DNA of 64,000 nucleotides from contig NZ_JBHUNT010000001.1 in the NCBI RefSeq assembly GCF_042685745.1, positions 496,001-560,000 of the forward strand, given 5' to 3'. A model generated the notes under the pieces. That model was not told where the DNA came from, searched no databases, and saw only the letters and a list, made by a program, of their open reading frames with translations. The stretch comes from Prauserella_A oleivorans. GTDB taxonomy: Bacteria > Actinomycetota > Actinomycetes > Mycobacteriales > Pseudonocardiaceae. Below are positions 1-8,188 of the stretch, one piece after another. Made by a program: the position numbers and the translations under genes. Each line of letters opens with the position of its first letter. Positions within the stretch are counted from its first letter, which is position 1.

Positions 1-1
1 C

Positions 2-805
2 CGGCTCTCCGACCTGCCCTACCTGCTGCCGCTGGCCGAGCTCGGCGAGCTGCCACCGGCACACGTGGTGGTGGTCGTCGACCACGTCGGTGCCGACGTC
101 ACCGCCGTCGACCAGCACGGCCGGATCGTGGAGCAGGAGACCGTCGAGGGCTCGGACCACCCGGTGCACAAGGTGCGGGGTGGCGGCGCGGCCCACCGCG
201 ACCTGCAGTCGCGCACCGAGGAGACCATGCGCGCCAACATCGACCGGGTCGCCGAGCACGTCTCCACCACCGCTCGGCGCCTCGGCGCCGGCCTCGTCGT
301 CCTGGCCGGTGAGTCACAGGCCCGCAAACAGCTGCACGATGCCCTGCCCGAACAGGTGCGGCGCACCACCACCGAGCTGCAGACCGGGGCGCGGCACCAA
401 GGCGGTTCCAACGACGAGCTGCGCAGGCAGATCGACGAGCTGCTGGCCGACGCCAAGAAGGCGCGCCGCGCCGAGGTGCGCGAACGCTTCCGCGCGGCAC
501 TCGGGCAGCAGACCGGGCTCGCCGTCCAAGGCCTGGAAGCCACCACGACGGCATTGCGGGAAGCCAATGTCGAGACACTGATCGTCGGCGACCTGGGGGA
601 TGCCGAAGTCCTCACCGGGCCGGAACCGACGCTCGTCGGATCCCAGGAAGAAGAACTGAAGGCGCAGGGCACCGATGCACTCGCCCGGCGCCGTGCCGAC
701 GAGGCATTGGCCGTCGCGGCGATCGCGTCGGCCGCCGAGATCGTGTACGCCGATGCGTCCCTCGGGCTCACGGAAGGAGTGGGGGCGATCCTGCGTCATG
801 ATTGA
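2..805 (+). CDS. baeRF-type (Rv2629-like) protein, 5' end outside window
   Basis: The reading frame is open from the first bases of the window, so this is the C-terminal ~267 residues of a longer protein; the internal ATG at 65 is not the real start. The segment around HPVHKVRGGG (about 145-185), the Gln/Arg-rich helical middle and the C-terminal ADASLGLTEGVGAILRHD tail resemble the actinobacterial Rv2629 family, which belongs to the bacterial archaeo-eukaryotic release-factor-like (baeRF/eRF1-fold) group. Members are proposed to act at ribosomes or in dormancy, but the biochemical role is not firmly established. It ends 63 bp before rsbW on the same strand. Family recognition is from memory of conserved segments. 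Confidence 0.7.
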   Translation, partial: RLSDLPYLLPLAELGELPPAHVVVVVDHVGADVTAVDQHGRIVEQETVEGSDHPVHKVRGGGAAHRDLQSRTEETMRANIDRVAEHVSTTARRLGAGLVVLAGESQARKQLHDALPEQVRRTTTELQTGARHQGGSNDELRRQIDELLADAKKARRAEVRERFRAALGQQTGLAVQGLEATTTALREANVETLIVGDLGDAEVLTGPEPTLVGSQEEELKAQGTDALARRRADEALAVAAIASAAEIVYADASLGLTEGVGAILRHD

Positions 806-868
806 TCCGGGACGAGCCGCGGCCGGGGCGCCGCAGCGGACAAGATGAATGGCCGGTAAGACGCTGAG

Positions 869-1306
869 GTGAAAGTGACAAAGACAGAGCCTTCGTCGCA
901 AGACGTGGGTGCCCAGGACGATATCGAGGTACGCCTCGGCGCGAACCTGGTCCACCTGCCCATCATTCGCTCGATCGCGGCCAACATCGCGATCCGCGCG
1001 GACTTCGATCTGGACGCGATCGCGGATCTGCGCCTGGCCGTGGACGAGGCATGCTCCACCCTCATCACCCGTGCGGTGCCCGGCAGCACCATGGTGTGCC
1101 GGTTCACCATCGACGGCGACGAGCTGCGGTTCCGCGGCGGCGTGCCCTCCGTTGACGACTCCGCGCCCAGCACGGCGTCGTTCGGCTGGAAGGTACTGAC
1201 GACACTCGCCGACTCCGCCTCCTCGTGGGTGGAGCCGAGCTCGCAGAACGGGCAGCGCAACTGGGTACACGTCGAACTCGCGAAGCGAAAGCCGACTCTT
1301 ACGTGA
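869..1306 (+). CDS. rsbW: Anti-sigma factor of the RsbW/UsfX type (GHKL ATPase fold)
   Basis: This 145-aa protein is a serine-kinase-type anti-sigma factor expected to hold SigF inactive by direct binding. The N-box-like segment DLRLAVDEACSTLI (residues ~50-64) and the later SFGWKVLTTLAD segment match the Bergerat ATP-binding fold. The usual N-box Asn after DEAC is absent, as I recall for mycobacterial UsfX. It starts with GTG at 869 after a purine-rich GCTGAG stretch. Its TGA overlaps the GTG of the next gene (GTGA, 1303-1306), so it is translationally coupled to its cognate sigma factor. No anti-anti-sigma gene is visible in the window. Confidence 0.85.
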   Translation: MKVTKTEPSSQDVGAQDDIEVRLGANLVHLPIIRSIAANIAIRADFDLDAIADLRLAVDEACSTLITRAVPGSTMVCRFTIDGDELRFRGGVPSVDDSAPSTASFGWKVLTTLADSASSWVEPSSQNGQRNWVHVELAKRKPTLT

Positions 1307-2115
1307 CCGGAACGACGACACGCGGATCGCGCGGCTCCTCGGACGACTACGAGCACCTCACTCCGCTTTTCGAGGAACTCGTGACGCTCGATGACGATGA
1401 TCCACGACGCGTCGCGTTGCGGGACGAGCTCGTGACGGGGCACCTGCCGCTGGCCGAGCACATCGCGCAGCGGTTCTCCGGGCGAGGAGTGGCCAAGGAA
1501 GACCTGGTGCAGGTCGCCAGGGTCGGGTTGATCAACGCGGTGGACCGGTTCGATCCGCGCCGCGGCTCGGACTTCCTCTCCTTCGCCGTGCCGACGGTGA
1601 TGGGCGAGGTGCGCAGGCACTTCCGCGACACCGGCTGGGTCATCCGGGTGCCGCGCAGGCTCAAGGAACTGCACCTGTCGATCAACAACGCGAGTACACA
1701 GTTGTCGCAGAAGCTCGGCAGGGCGCCGACTCCGAGTGAGATCGCGCAGCACCTCGGCCTCACCCAGGAGGAGGTCTTCGAGGGCCTCGACGCGGGCAAC
1801 GCCTACCACTCCATGTCGCTGGACGAGGTGCTCTCGGGCGACACGGAGAACCTCGCGCTCGGCGACACCCTCGGTGAGGACGACGCGGCGCTCGAGGGCG
1901 TGGAGAACCACGAGACGCTGCAGCCGCTGGTGAAGGAACTGCCGGAACGCGAGCGCAAGATCCTGGCCTTGCGGTTCGTGCACAACATGACCCAGACACA
2001 GATCGCCGAGCAGGTGGGCATCTCGCAGATGCACGTGTCGCGGCTGCTCGCGCGGACGCTCGCCAAGCTCCGCGAGGGGCTCGTCGAGGAGGAGTCCCGC
2101 GGCGCCGACGCCTGA
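1303..2115 (+). CDS. sigF: RNA polymerase sigma factor, SigB/SigF/SigG family
   Basis: A 270-aa group 3 sigma-70 factor. Region 2 includes HIAQRFSGRGVAKEDLVQVARVGLINAVDRFDP (-10 binding), region 3 holds LGRAPTPSEIAQHLGL, and region 4 holds ERERKILALRFVHNMTQTQIAEQVGISQMHVSRLLART (-35 HTH). The GTG at 1303 is chosen because it overlaps the rsbW stop; the frame is open further upstream, but that part lies inside rsbW. Family members control general stress, envelope or sporulation genes in actinomycetes. The partner rsbW sits immediately upstream. I saw no clear SigF-type GTTT-N16-GGGTA promoter in front of the pair. Confidence 0.92.
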   Translation: MTGTTTRGSRGSSDDYEHLTPLFEELVTLDDDDPRRVALRDELVTGHLPLAEHIAQRFSGRGVAKEDLVQVARVGLINAVDRFDPRRGSDFLSFAVPTVMGEVRRHFRDTGWVIRVPRRLKELHLSINNASTQLSQKLGRAPTPSEIAQHLGLTQEEVFEGLDAGNAYHSMSLDEVLSGDTENLALGDTLGEDDAALEGVENHETLQPLVKELPERERKILALRFVHNMTQTQIAEQVGISQMHVSRLLARTLAKLREGLVEEESRGADA

Positions 2116-2192
2116 GCCACGGCACCACCCGCCCGGGTGAGCGGCCAGCGTGAAGGGCGTTTCACCAGCTCACGCCGTGGGTAACCGCTGCC

Positions 2193-2615
2193 GTGGCGAC
2201 GAGCGGCGTGCAGCGTTCCGGTGAGCCGGGCAGCGTCCGGCACACCGGCGGCCCGGCGCGCTTCACCGTCGAGCGACACGGCGGGTCGACGCCTCATTTG
2301 GAGCTGCGACTGGACCTCGGCGGCCGGCCGGTGTCCTGGCTCGTGGCCGACGGACCCCGCTTCGAACCCGGCGACAAGCGGCTTGCCCTGCGCGGCGACG
2401 ATCAGCCGCTGCGCGACGCCGCCCACGTCTGGGACGCGGGGATGCTCGAGAACCGCGGTGCCGAACCGCTCGAGGACGGTCTCGCCCGCGGCAGGCTCAC
2501 CCTGTGGTTCGGCGGCGCCCGGTTCGCCGGCGCGTTCAGCCTCGTGCGCACCCCCACGGGTGGCCAGGAACAGTGGCTGCTCAAGAAGGAGCCGGACGAC
2601 GGGGTGCCCGGGTGA
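2193..2615 (+). CDS. Stand-alone LigD 3'-phosphoesterase domain protein
   Basis: 140 aa resembling the PE domain of LigD, which trims 3'-phosphate or 3'-ribonucleotide ends before ligation in NHEJ. Visible matches: RFTVERHGG...PHLELRL (the two His of the HxxxxxH motif and the Arg of RL are kept), WLVADGP, AHVWDAG, and GRLTLWFGGARFAGAFSLVRT ending in WLLKKEPDD. The Asp usually two residues after the second His is Glu here, and the acidic IPEGxY segment is not recognisable, so activity may be altered. The start is GTG 2193. Its TGA overlaps the GTG of the ligase gene (2612-2615), giving a tightly coupled PE-ligase-polymerase-ku operon. Confidence 0.8.
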   Translation: MATSGVQRSGEPGSVRHTGGPARFTVERHGGSTPHLELRLDLGGRPVSWLVADGPRFEPGDKRLALRGDDQPLRDAAHVWDAGMLENRGAEPLEDGLARGRLTLWFGGARFAGAFSLVRTPTGGQEQWLLKKEPDDGVPG

Positions 2616-3550
2616 CGTGGCGGGAACCGATGCTGGCCACGCTCACCGACCGGTACTTCTCGGACCCGGCGTGGGTGTTCGAGCGCAAGCTCGACGGCGT
2701 GCGCACCATCGCCGTGCGCACCGACGGCGGTGAACCCCAGCTGTGGTCGCGCAACCACCGACTGATGAACGCCGCCTACCCCGAGATCGTGGAGGCGCTC
2801 GCCGAGCAGGGCGGCGAGAGTTTCGTCGCGGACGGCGAGATCGTCGCGTTCGACGGCAGGCAGACCAGCTTCGCCAAGCTGCAGCCGCGCATCCATCTCA
2901 CCGATCCGGTGCGTGCGCGGGCCACCGGCATCCAGGTCTTCTACTACCTGTTCGACCTGCTCTCCTTCGGTGGCACGGACGCGACGTCACTGCCGTTGCG
3001 TGGACGGCGCAAGCTGCTGGAGCGGGCGTTCGACTTCCGCGGCGCGCTGCGATTGTCGCGCTACCGCAACGCCGAGGGCGAGCGGTTTCTGCGCGAGGCG
3101 TGCGAGAAGGGCTGGGAGGGCCTGATCGCCAAGCGCGCCGACGCTCCCTACACCAGCGGCCGGTCGCGGCACTGGCTGAAGTTCAAGTGCGTCAAGGATC
3201 AGGAGTTCGTGGTGGGCGGCTACACGGATCCGTCCGGGTCGCGGGCCGGGTTCGGCGCCCTGCTGGTGGGTTACTACGACGACGGCGCGCTGCGGTACGC
3301 GGGCAAGGTCGGCGCCGGCTACACCGATGCCGCGCTGCGCACGCTCAAGGGCAGGCTCGACGACCTGGCGGTCTCCTCGTCGCCGTTCGCCGACCGCGTG
3401 CGTGAGCCGGGCAGCCACTGGGTCGAGCCGGAGCTCGTGGTGCAGGTCCGGTTCTCCGAGTGGACCGGCGACGGGCGGTTGCGTCATCCTCGGTTCACGG
3501 GCCTGCGCACCGACAAGCCCGCGGCGGAGGTGGTCAGGGAAACGCCATGA
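2612..3550 (+). CDS. ATP-dependent DNA ligase (LigD ligase domain as separate protein)
   Basis: A 312-aa ATP-dependent ligase that seals double-strand breaks in NHEJ. The nucleotidyl-transfer Lys is in motif I, FERKLDGVR (K26). Motif III is FVADGEIVAF, motif IV EGLIAKRADAPYTSGRS, motif V WLKFKC, and an OB-fold follows (EFVVGGYTDPSG...LVGYYDDGALRYAGKVGAGY...VQVRFSEWT). Start is GTG 2612, four-base overlap with the phosphoesterase gene. The end overlaps the polymerase gene start (ATGA, 3547-3550). The size equals the ligase module of fused LigD enzymes. Confidence 0.93.
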   Translation: MTWREPMLATLTDRYFSDPAWVFERKLDGVRTIAVRTDGGEPQLWSRNHRLMNAAYPEIVEALAEQGGESFVADGEIVAFDGRQTSFAKLQPRIHLTDPVRARATGIQVFYYLFDLLSFGGTDATSLPLRGRRKLLERAFDFRGALRLSRYRNAEGERFLREACEKGWEGLIAKRADAPYTSGRSRHWLKFKCVKDQEFVVGGYTDPSGSRAGFGALLVGYYDDGALRYAGKVGAGYTDAALRTLKGRLDDLAVSSSPFADRVREPGSHWVEPELVVQVRFSEWTGDGRLRHPRFTGLRTDKPAAEVVRETP

Positions 3551-4419
3551 GCGACGTGTCGAGCGCCGGGAAACTCTTCTACCCCGCCGACGGCATCACC
3601 AAGGGCGACGTGGTGGCGCACTACCGCACCGTCGCCGACGTGATGGTGCCTCACCTGCGGGGCAGGCCGCTGACGCTGCGCAGGTATCCGGACGGCATCG
3701 ACGCCGAGGGCTGGTTCCAGAAGGAGGCCTCGGCACACTTCCCGGAGTGGCTGCGGACCGAGCGGGTGCCCCAGCGGACCAAGCCCGGCGAGTTCGTCCG
3801 CCACGCCGTGTGCGACGACGCCACCACGCTGGAGTACCTGGCGAGCCAGGCGACCATCGAGTTCCACATCTGGCTGTCCAGAGTGGACAGTCTGGACAAT
3901 CCCGACCTGCTCGTGCTCGACCTCGACCCCGCCGACACCACGGGACTTCCGGAGCTGCGGGACGTCGCCAGGCGGGCCCGGTCGTTGTTCGCCGGGATCG
4001 GACTGATGCCGTACCTGCAGACCACCGGTGGCCGCGGATTCCACATCGTGACGCCGCTGCTCGGCGACGCCGGGTTCGACGAAGTCCGCGAGCTGGCCCA
4101 GCGCGCGGCTCAGCGGCTCGCCGCCGAGGACCGAGATCGGCTCACCACGGCACAGCGCAAGGACAAACGTGGCCAGCGCATCTTCCTGGACACCAACCGC
4201 AACGCCTACGGGCAGACGTTCGTCGCGCCGTACTCGCTGCGGGCGCGGCCGGGCGCGCCGGTGGCCACGCCGATCGACTGGTCAGAGCTGGGCAAAACCG
4301 AGCCGGAGGGCTACCACCCCCGGCGGATCCGGCAGCGGCTGGCGCGCAAGAACGATCCCTGGCACGACATCCACGCGGACGCGGCGTCGGCCGCACGCGC
4401 ACTCGAGAAGCTGAGCTGA
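3547..4419 (+). CDS. NHEJ primase-polymerase (LigD polymerase domain as separate protein)
   Basis: A 290-aa archaeo-eukaryotic primase-type polymerase that fills gaps at broken ends and prefers ribonucleotides. The N-terminus KLFYPADGITKGDVVAHY and RPLTLRRYPDGI...GWFQKEA is diagnostic. The two metal-binding Asp are in LLVLDLDPAD (~residues 117-126), followed by LQTTGGRGFHIVTPL and FVAPYSLRARPGAPVATPIDW. The start ATG 3547 overlaps the ligase stop. ku follows 19 bp later. The phosphoesterase, ligase and polymerase that are one polypeptide in M. tuberculosis LigD are three coupled genes here. Confidence 0.93.
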   Translation: MSDVSSAGKLFYPADGITKGDVVAHYRTVADVMVPHLRGRPLTLRRYPDGIDAEGWFQKEASAHFPEWLRTERVPQRTKPGEFVRHAVCDDATTLEYLASQATIEFHIWLSRVDSLDNPDLLVLDLDPADTTGLPELRDVARRARSLFAGIGLMPYLQTTGGRGFHIVTPLLGDAGFDEVRELAQRAAQRLAAEDRDRLTTAQRKDKRGQRIFLDTNRNAYGQTFVAPYSLRARPGAPVATPIDWSELGKTEPEGYHPRRIRQRLARKNDPWHDIHADAASAARALEKLS

Positions 4420-4438
4420 CGAAAGCAGGAGGCGGGCA

Positions 4439-5452
4439 GTGGCACGAGCCATCTGGAGCGGGGCGCTGAACTTCGGCCTGGTGACGGTGCCGGTCGAGCT
4501 GTACAGCGCGACCGAGGACCACACCATCCACTTCAGGCAGTTCCAGCGCGGCACGTCCGACCGCATCCGGTACCGGCGGGTCAACGAACGCACCGGCGAG
4601 GAGGTGCCCTACGACGAGATCGTCAAGGGCTACGACCTCGGTGGGGACGAGTACGTCATCGTCGAACCGGAGGAACTCGAGCAGATCGCGCCGGGCCGCT
4701 CACGCACCATCGACATCGACGCGTTCGTCGATCTCGACGAGATCGACCCGATCTACTTCCAGAAGACGTACTGGCTCGCGCCCGCGAAGGAGGAGTTCGG
4801 CCGCGCCTACAGCCTGCTGATCGAGGCCATGGACAAGACGAACCGCGCGGGCCTGGCCCGGTTCGTGATGCGCGGCAAGGAGTACATCGCCGCCGTCCGC
4901 GCGGGTGACGGCGTGCTCGTGCTCAACACGCTGCTCTTCCCCGAGGACATCCGGGTGCCGCAGAAGGAGATCAGCAAGCTCCCGGCTCCCGGCAACGTCA
5001 AGGAGAAGGAAGTCGACATGGCGGTGAGCCTGATCGAGTCGATGGCCGAGGAGTGGGATCCCGACGACTACCACGACGAGTACACCGAGCGCGTCAAGCA
5101 GCTGATCGAGGACAAACGCGCTGGCCGCACGGTGACTCCCGAGGAGGCACCGCCCGAGGCGACGAAGGTCGTGGACCTGTTCCAGGCGCTGCAGCAGAGT
5201 GTCGAGCGCAGCGCCAAGGGCCGCAAGAAGGACAAGGGCACGGGCAAGGCGGGCGCCGAGGCGAAGTCGTCGGGCGGCAGGTCCGGCAAGCGCAAGGAGG
5301 CCGAGCCGGACCTGTCCGAGCTGAGCAAGTCGGAGCTGGACAAGATGGCCCGCGAGCTGGACATCAAGGGCCGCTCGAAGATGTCGCGGGCCGACCTGGA
5401 GCAGGCCATCCGGGGCGCCTCGCCGCGAACCACCCGCAAGCGCGCCTCCTGA
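4439..5452 (+). CDS. ku: Ku, non-homologous end-joining DNA end-binding protein
   Basis: 337 aa. The protein forms a homodimeric ring on double-strand break ends and recruits the ligase and polymerase encoded just upstream. The N-terminal signature MARAIWSGALNFGLVTVPVELYSA is typical, and the Ku core covers residues ~1-255. After ~260 comes a Lys/Gly/Ser-rich tail (KGRKKDKGTGK...) followed by a SAP-like segment DLSELSKSELDKMARELDIKGRSKMSRADLEQAIRG. This extended C-terminus is an actinobacterial type likely to add DNA binding. Start GTG 4439 has a strong AGGAGG at about 4427-4432. Confidence 0.97.
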   Translation: MARAIWSGALNFGLVTVPVELYSATEDHTIHFRQFQRGTSDRIRYRRVNERTGEEVPYDEIVKGYDLGGDEYVIVEPEELEQIAPGRSRTIDIDAFVDLDEIDPIYFQKTYWLAPAKEEFGRAYSLLIEAMDKTNRAGLARFVMRGKEYIAAVRAGDGVLVLNTLLFPEDIRVPQKEISKLPAPGNVKEKEVDMAVSLIESMAEEWDPDDYHDEYTERVKQLIEDKRAGRTVTPEEAPPEATKVVDLFQALQQSVERSAKGRKKDKGTGKAGAEAKSSGGRSGKRKEAEPDLSELSKSELDKMARELDIKGRSKMSRADLEQAIRGASPRTTRKRAS

Positions 5453-5480
5453 GCCGCCCGGGAGGCAATACGATCTCCTC

Positions 5481-6977
5481 GTGCGCAGGACCCGGTTGCC
5501 GACGCGGTTCCGTGCCGTGCTGCGCACCAGCCTCGGTCTGGCCGGGCTCGGGTTCCTGTCGAGCTTCGCCGGCGCCGGTGTGGTGTTCCTGCTGTTGCTG
5601 CTCGAAGGCGTCCCCGCGGAGGCCGGGAACAACAGCTGGATCATCGCCGTCTGCGCGGCGGGTTACGTGGTGCTCTCCGTCCTGATCGGCACGGCGTGGG
5701 CGGGTTACCTGCAACGACGCACCGCCGTCTGGTTCGTCCTCGGCCGCGCGCCCACGCGCGAGGAGGCCCGCCGCGCGCTGCGGCTGCCGGCCGACCTCGC
5801 CACGGTCAGCGGCACCCTGTGGTCCGGCGGCGTCGTGGTGATCGGCACGCTGACCGCGGTGTTCGGCACCTGGCTCGACGCCTTCGGGGTCGCGCTGGCC
5901 ATCCTGCTCGGCGGGCTGGCGACGGTCAGCCTGAACTACCTCGCCGCCGAGTGGGTCGCCCGGCCGGTCATGACGATGGCCCTGGCCGCGGCCCCACCCG
6001 GCGACTCGCTCTCGACGACGGTGCTCTCGCGCCTGGTCGTGACATGGATGCTGGCCAGCGGCGCCCCGATGGCCGGGGTGCTCATCCTGGTGTTGCCGCC
6101 CGACATCGGCGACCGCGACCCGCGCTACAGCCTGATGGCGCTCTCGATCCTCGGGCTCGGGCTCGGTGCCCTGGCCACCGCACTACTGGCCCGCGCGGTG
6201 GCGGCGCCGCTGCACCGGCTGCGCCTGGCGCTCGAGCAGATCGCGCGCGGCCGGCGGGACGTCACCGTCGGCGTCGACGACGCCAGCGAGATCGGCTTGC
6301 TGCAGGCGTCGGTCAACGACCTGACCGCCGGGCTGCGCGAGCAGGAGCGGCTGCGTGACCTGTTCGGCAGACACGTCGGCGACGACGTGGTGCGGCACGC
6401 GCTGGAGCACGGCGCCTCGATGTCCGGGGACGTGCGTGACGTGACGGCGCTGTTCGTGGACGTCGTCGACTCGACGGCGCTGGCCGCGGAACTGCCCGCG
6501 GACGAGGTGGTGCGCAAGCTGAACAGCCTGTTCGCGTGCGTGGTGGACGCGGTGAGCACGCAGGGCGGGCTCGTGAACAAGTTCCAGGGGGACGCGGCAC
6601 TGTGTGTCTTCGGCGCGCCGACGCGGCACGCCGACCCGGCCACCGCCGCTCTGAAGGCCGCCCGCGCCATCCGCGACGCGGTGGCCTCCTCCGGCGAGCT
6701 GGACCTCGGCATCGGGGTGGCCAGCGGGCCCGCGTTCGCCGGCCAGCTGGGCACGGCGACCCGGTTCGAGTACACGGTGATCGGCGACGCCGTGAACGAG
6801 GCGGCACGGCTCACCGAGCACGCCAAGCAGGCGCCGGGCCGGATTCTGGCCAGTTCCGCCGCGCTGTCGGCGGCCACGCCGTCGGAACGCGCGTTGTGGT
6901 GCCCGCACGGTGAGCTGCGGCTGCGGGGCCGTCCGGCACCGACCGAGGCGTGGACGACGCCGCCCGTCTCGGAGTGA
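5481..6977 (+). CDS. Membrane adenylate/guanylate cyclase with HAMP domain (class III)
   Basis: 498 aa. Six hydrophobic segments lie between residues ~15 and 235, then a HAMP linker (ARAVAAPLHRLRLALEQIARGRRDVTVGVDDASEIGLLQASVNDL), then a class III cyclase domain. The cyclase has VTALFVDVVDSTALA (metal Asp), GLVNKFQGDAALCVFGAP (purine-specifying Lys) and FEYTVIGDAVNEAARL. It makes cAMP, or possibly cGMP, under control of a membrane-sensed signal. Architecture matches the mycobacterial Rv1318c/Rv1319c/Rv1320c/Rv3645 group. Start GTG 5481 follows CGGGAGG. It is 28 bp after ku but probably not functionally linked. Substrate choice is inferred. Confidence 0.88.
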   Translation: MRRTRLPTRFRAVLRTSLGLAGLGFLSSFAGAGVVFLLLLLEGVPAEAGNNSWIIAVCAAGYVVLSVLIGTAWAGYLQRRTAVWFVLGRAPTREEARRALRLPADLATVSGTLWSGGVVVIGTLTAVFGTWLDAFGVALAILLGGLATVSLNYLAAEWVARPVMTMALAAAPPGDSLSTTVLSRLVVTWMLASGAPMAGVLILVLPPDIGDRDPRYSLMALSILGLGLGALATALLARAVAAPLHRLRLALEQIARGRRDVTVGVDDASEIGLLQASVNDLTAGLREQERLRDLFGRHVGDDVVRHALEHGASMSGDVRDVTALFVDVVDSTALAAELPADEVVRKLNSLFACVVDAVSTQGGLVNKFQGDAALCVFGAPTRHADPATAALKAARAIRDAVASSGELDLGIGVASGPAFAGQLGTATRFEYTVIGDAVNEAARLTEHAKQAPGRILASSAALSAATPSERALWCPHGELRLRGRPAPTEAWTTPPVSE

Positions 6978-7003
6978 GGCGGCCGGCCCGGCGTGCGTGA
7001 TCG

Positions 7004-8011
7004 TCAGCCCGGCGTGACGGCAGGCCAGCGCAGGGCGGTGGCGCCCCACGTCAGCCCGGCGCCGAACGCGCTGACCAGCACGCGATCCCCGGCCTGCAGG
7101 CTGCCGTCGTTGACACCGTCGACCATCGCCAACGGAATCGACGCGGCACTCGTGTTGCCGGTGCGCTCGATGTTCACGACCAGGCTGTCGGCGGGCAGCC
7201 CGAGCTGTTTCGCGGTGCCCTGCAGGATGCGGATGTTGGCCTGGTGCCCGACGAACCGGTCGACATCGCTGACGGTCCAGCCGAGCTCGGCCATCACGGC
7301 CCGCGACGACTCGGCCATGCGGGCGGTCGCGTGCCGGAATACCGCCGGGCCCTGCATGTGGAAGTAGTGGTCGGCGGCGTTGTCCGAGGTCTTCTGCTTC
7401 GACCCGCCGGCCGGAATGACCAGCAGATCGGCCAGGTCGCCGTCGCTGTGCAGGTCGAACGGGCCGAGCGCGCCGAGCTCGTCGGGCTCGCCGCGGCGCA
7501 GCACCACGGCGCCGGCACCGTCGCCGAAGATCGGGACGGTGCTGCGGTCCCCGGGGTCGAGGAGCGTGGTGAACGCGTCGGCGCCGACCAGCAGCACCCG
7601 CTCGGCCGCCCCGGCGGCGATGAGCCCGGCCGCCGTGGCGAGCGCGTAGACGAACCCGCTGCACACGGCGTTGACGTCGAACGCCGCGACCCCGCCCAGG
7701 CCGAGCCTGCTGGCCACCTGGGGCGCGCTGGCCGGGCACAGCTGGTCGGGCGTGGCGGTGGCGAGGACGACGGCGTCGACGTGCTCGGTGTGGGCCGAGT
7801 GCAGGGCCCGCCGCCCGGCCTCGACCGCCATGTCCACAGTGGACATACCGGGCTCCACGACGTGCCGCTCGCGGATTCCGGTGCGCGTACGGATCCACTC
7901 GTCGGAGGTGTCCAGCCGCGTGGCCAGCTCGTCGTTGTTCACGACGCGCGGGGGCAGCCAGCCGCCGAGGCCGGTCAGCACCGCTACGCCGGGTCTGCTG
8001 TGCGGGGACAC
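7004..8011 (-). CDS. fabH: Beta-ketoacyl-ACP synthase III
   Basis: 335 aa from GTG 8011. This start is preferred over the ATG at 8017 because the GGAGG motif lies six bases before GTG but abuts the ATG. KAS III condenses an acyl-CoA primer with malonyl-ACP to start fatty-acid synthesis. Catalytic residues are Cys117 (FDVNAVCSGF), His (VGHQANIRI) and Asn (RTGNTSAASIP). The N-terminal GLGGWLPPRVVNNDEL and TGIRERH are typical. There is no acpP or fabF next door, so it may be a stand-alone primer-selecting copy. It converges on the cyclase gene with a 26-bp gap. Confidence 0.93.
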   Translation of the reverse strand: MSPHSRPGVAVLTGLGGWLPPRVVNNDELATRLDTSDEWIRTRTGIRERHVVEPGMSTVDMAVEAGRRALHSAHTEHVDAVVLATATPDQLCPASAPQVASRLGLGGVAAFDVNAVCSGFVYALATAAGLIAAGAAERVLLVGADAFTTLLDPGDRSTVPIFGDGAGAVVLRRGEPDELGALGPFDLHSDGDLADLLVIPAGGSKQKTSDNAADHYFHMQGPAVFRHATARMAESSRAVMAELGWTVSDVDRFVGHQANIRILQGTAKQLGLPADSLVVNIERTGNTSAASIPLAMVDGVNDGSLQAGDRVLVSAFGAGLTWGATALRWPAVTPG

Positions 8012-8188
8012 TTGCATCCTCCAGAAACCGAGTGCACACAAAACGGAGGAACGCCGCGGACGCCCTCCCACCTTGTGTATGGGCTACTTTTCGGTAGAGG
8101 CTGTGCTTGTGAACTATGTCTCATCCAGGGTATGCCGAAGTGCGAAAGAGGACGAGACCTGACCGCTGTCCGGGCTAGAAACAACCGC

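Noticed and set aside
796..2034. Long minus-strand frame opposite rsbW and sigF
   Set aside because: Arg/His/Val-rich composition without motifs. It is an antisense shadow of the two recognised genes.
8011..8071. Upstream extension of FabH to 8071 or start at ATG 8017
   Set aside because: The GGAGG ribosome-binding site is correctly spaced only for GTG 8011.
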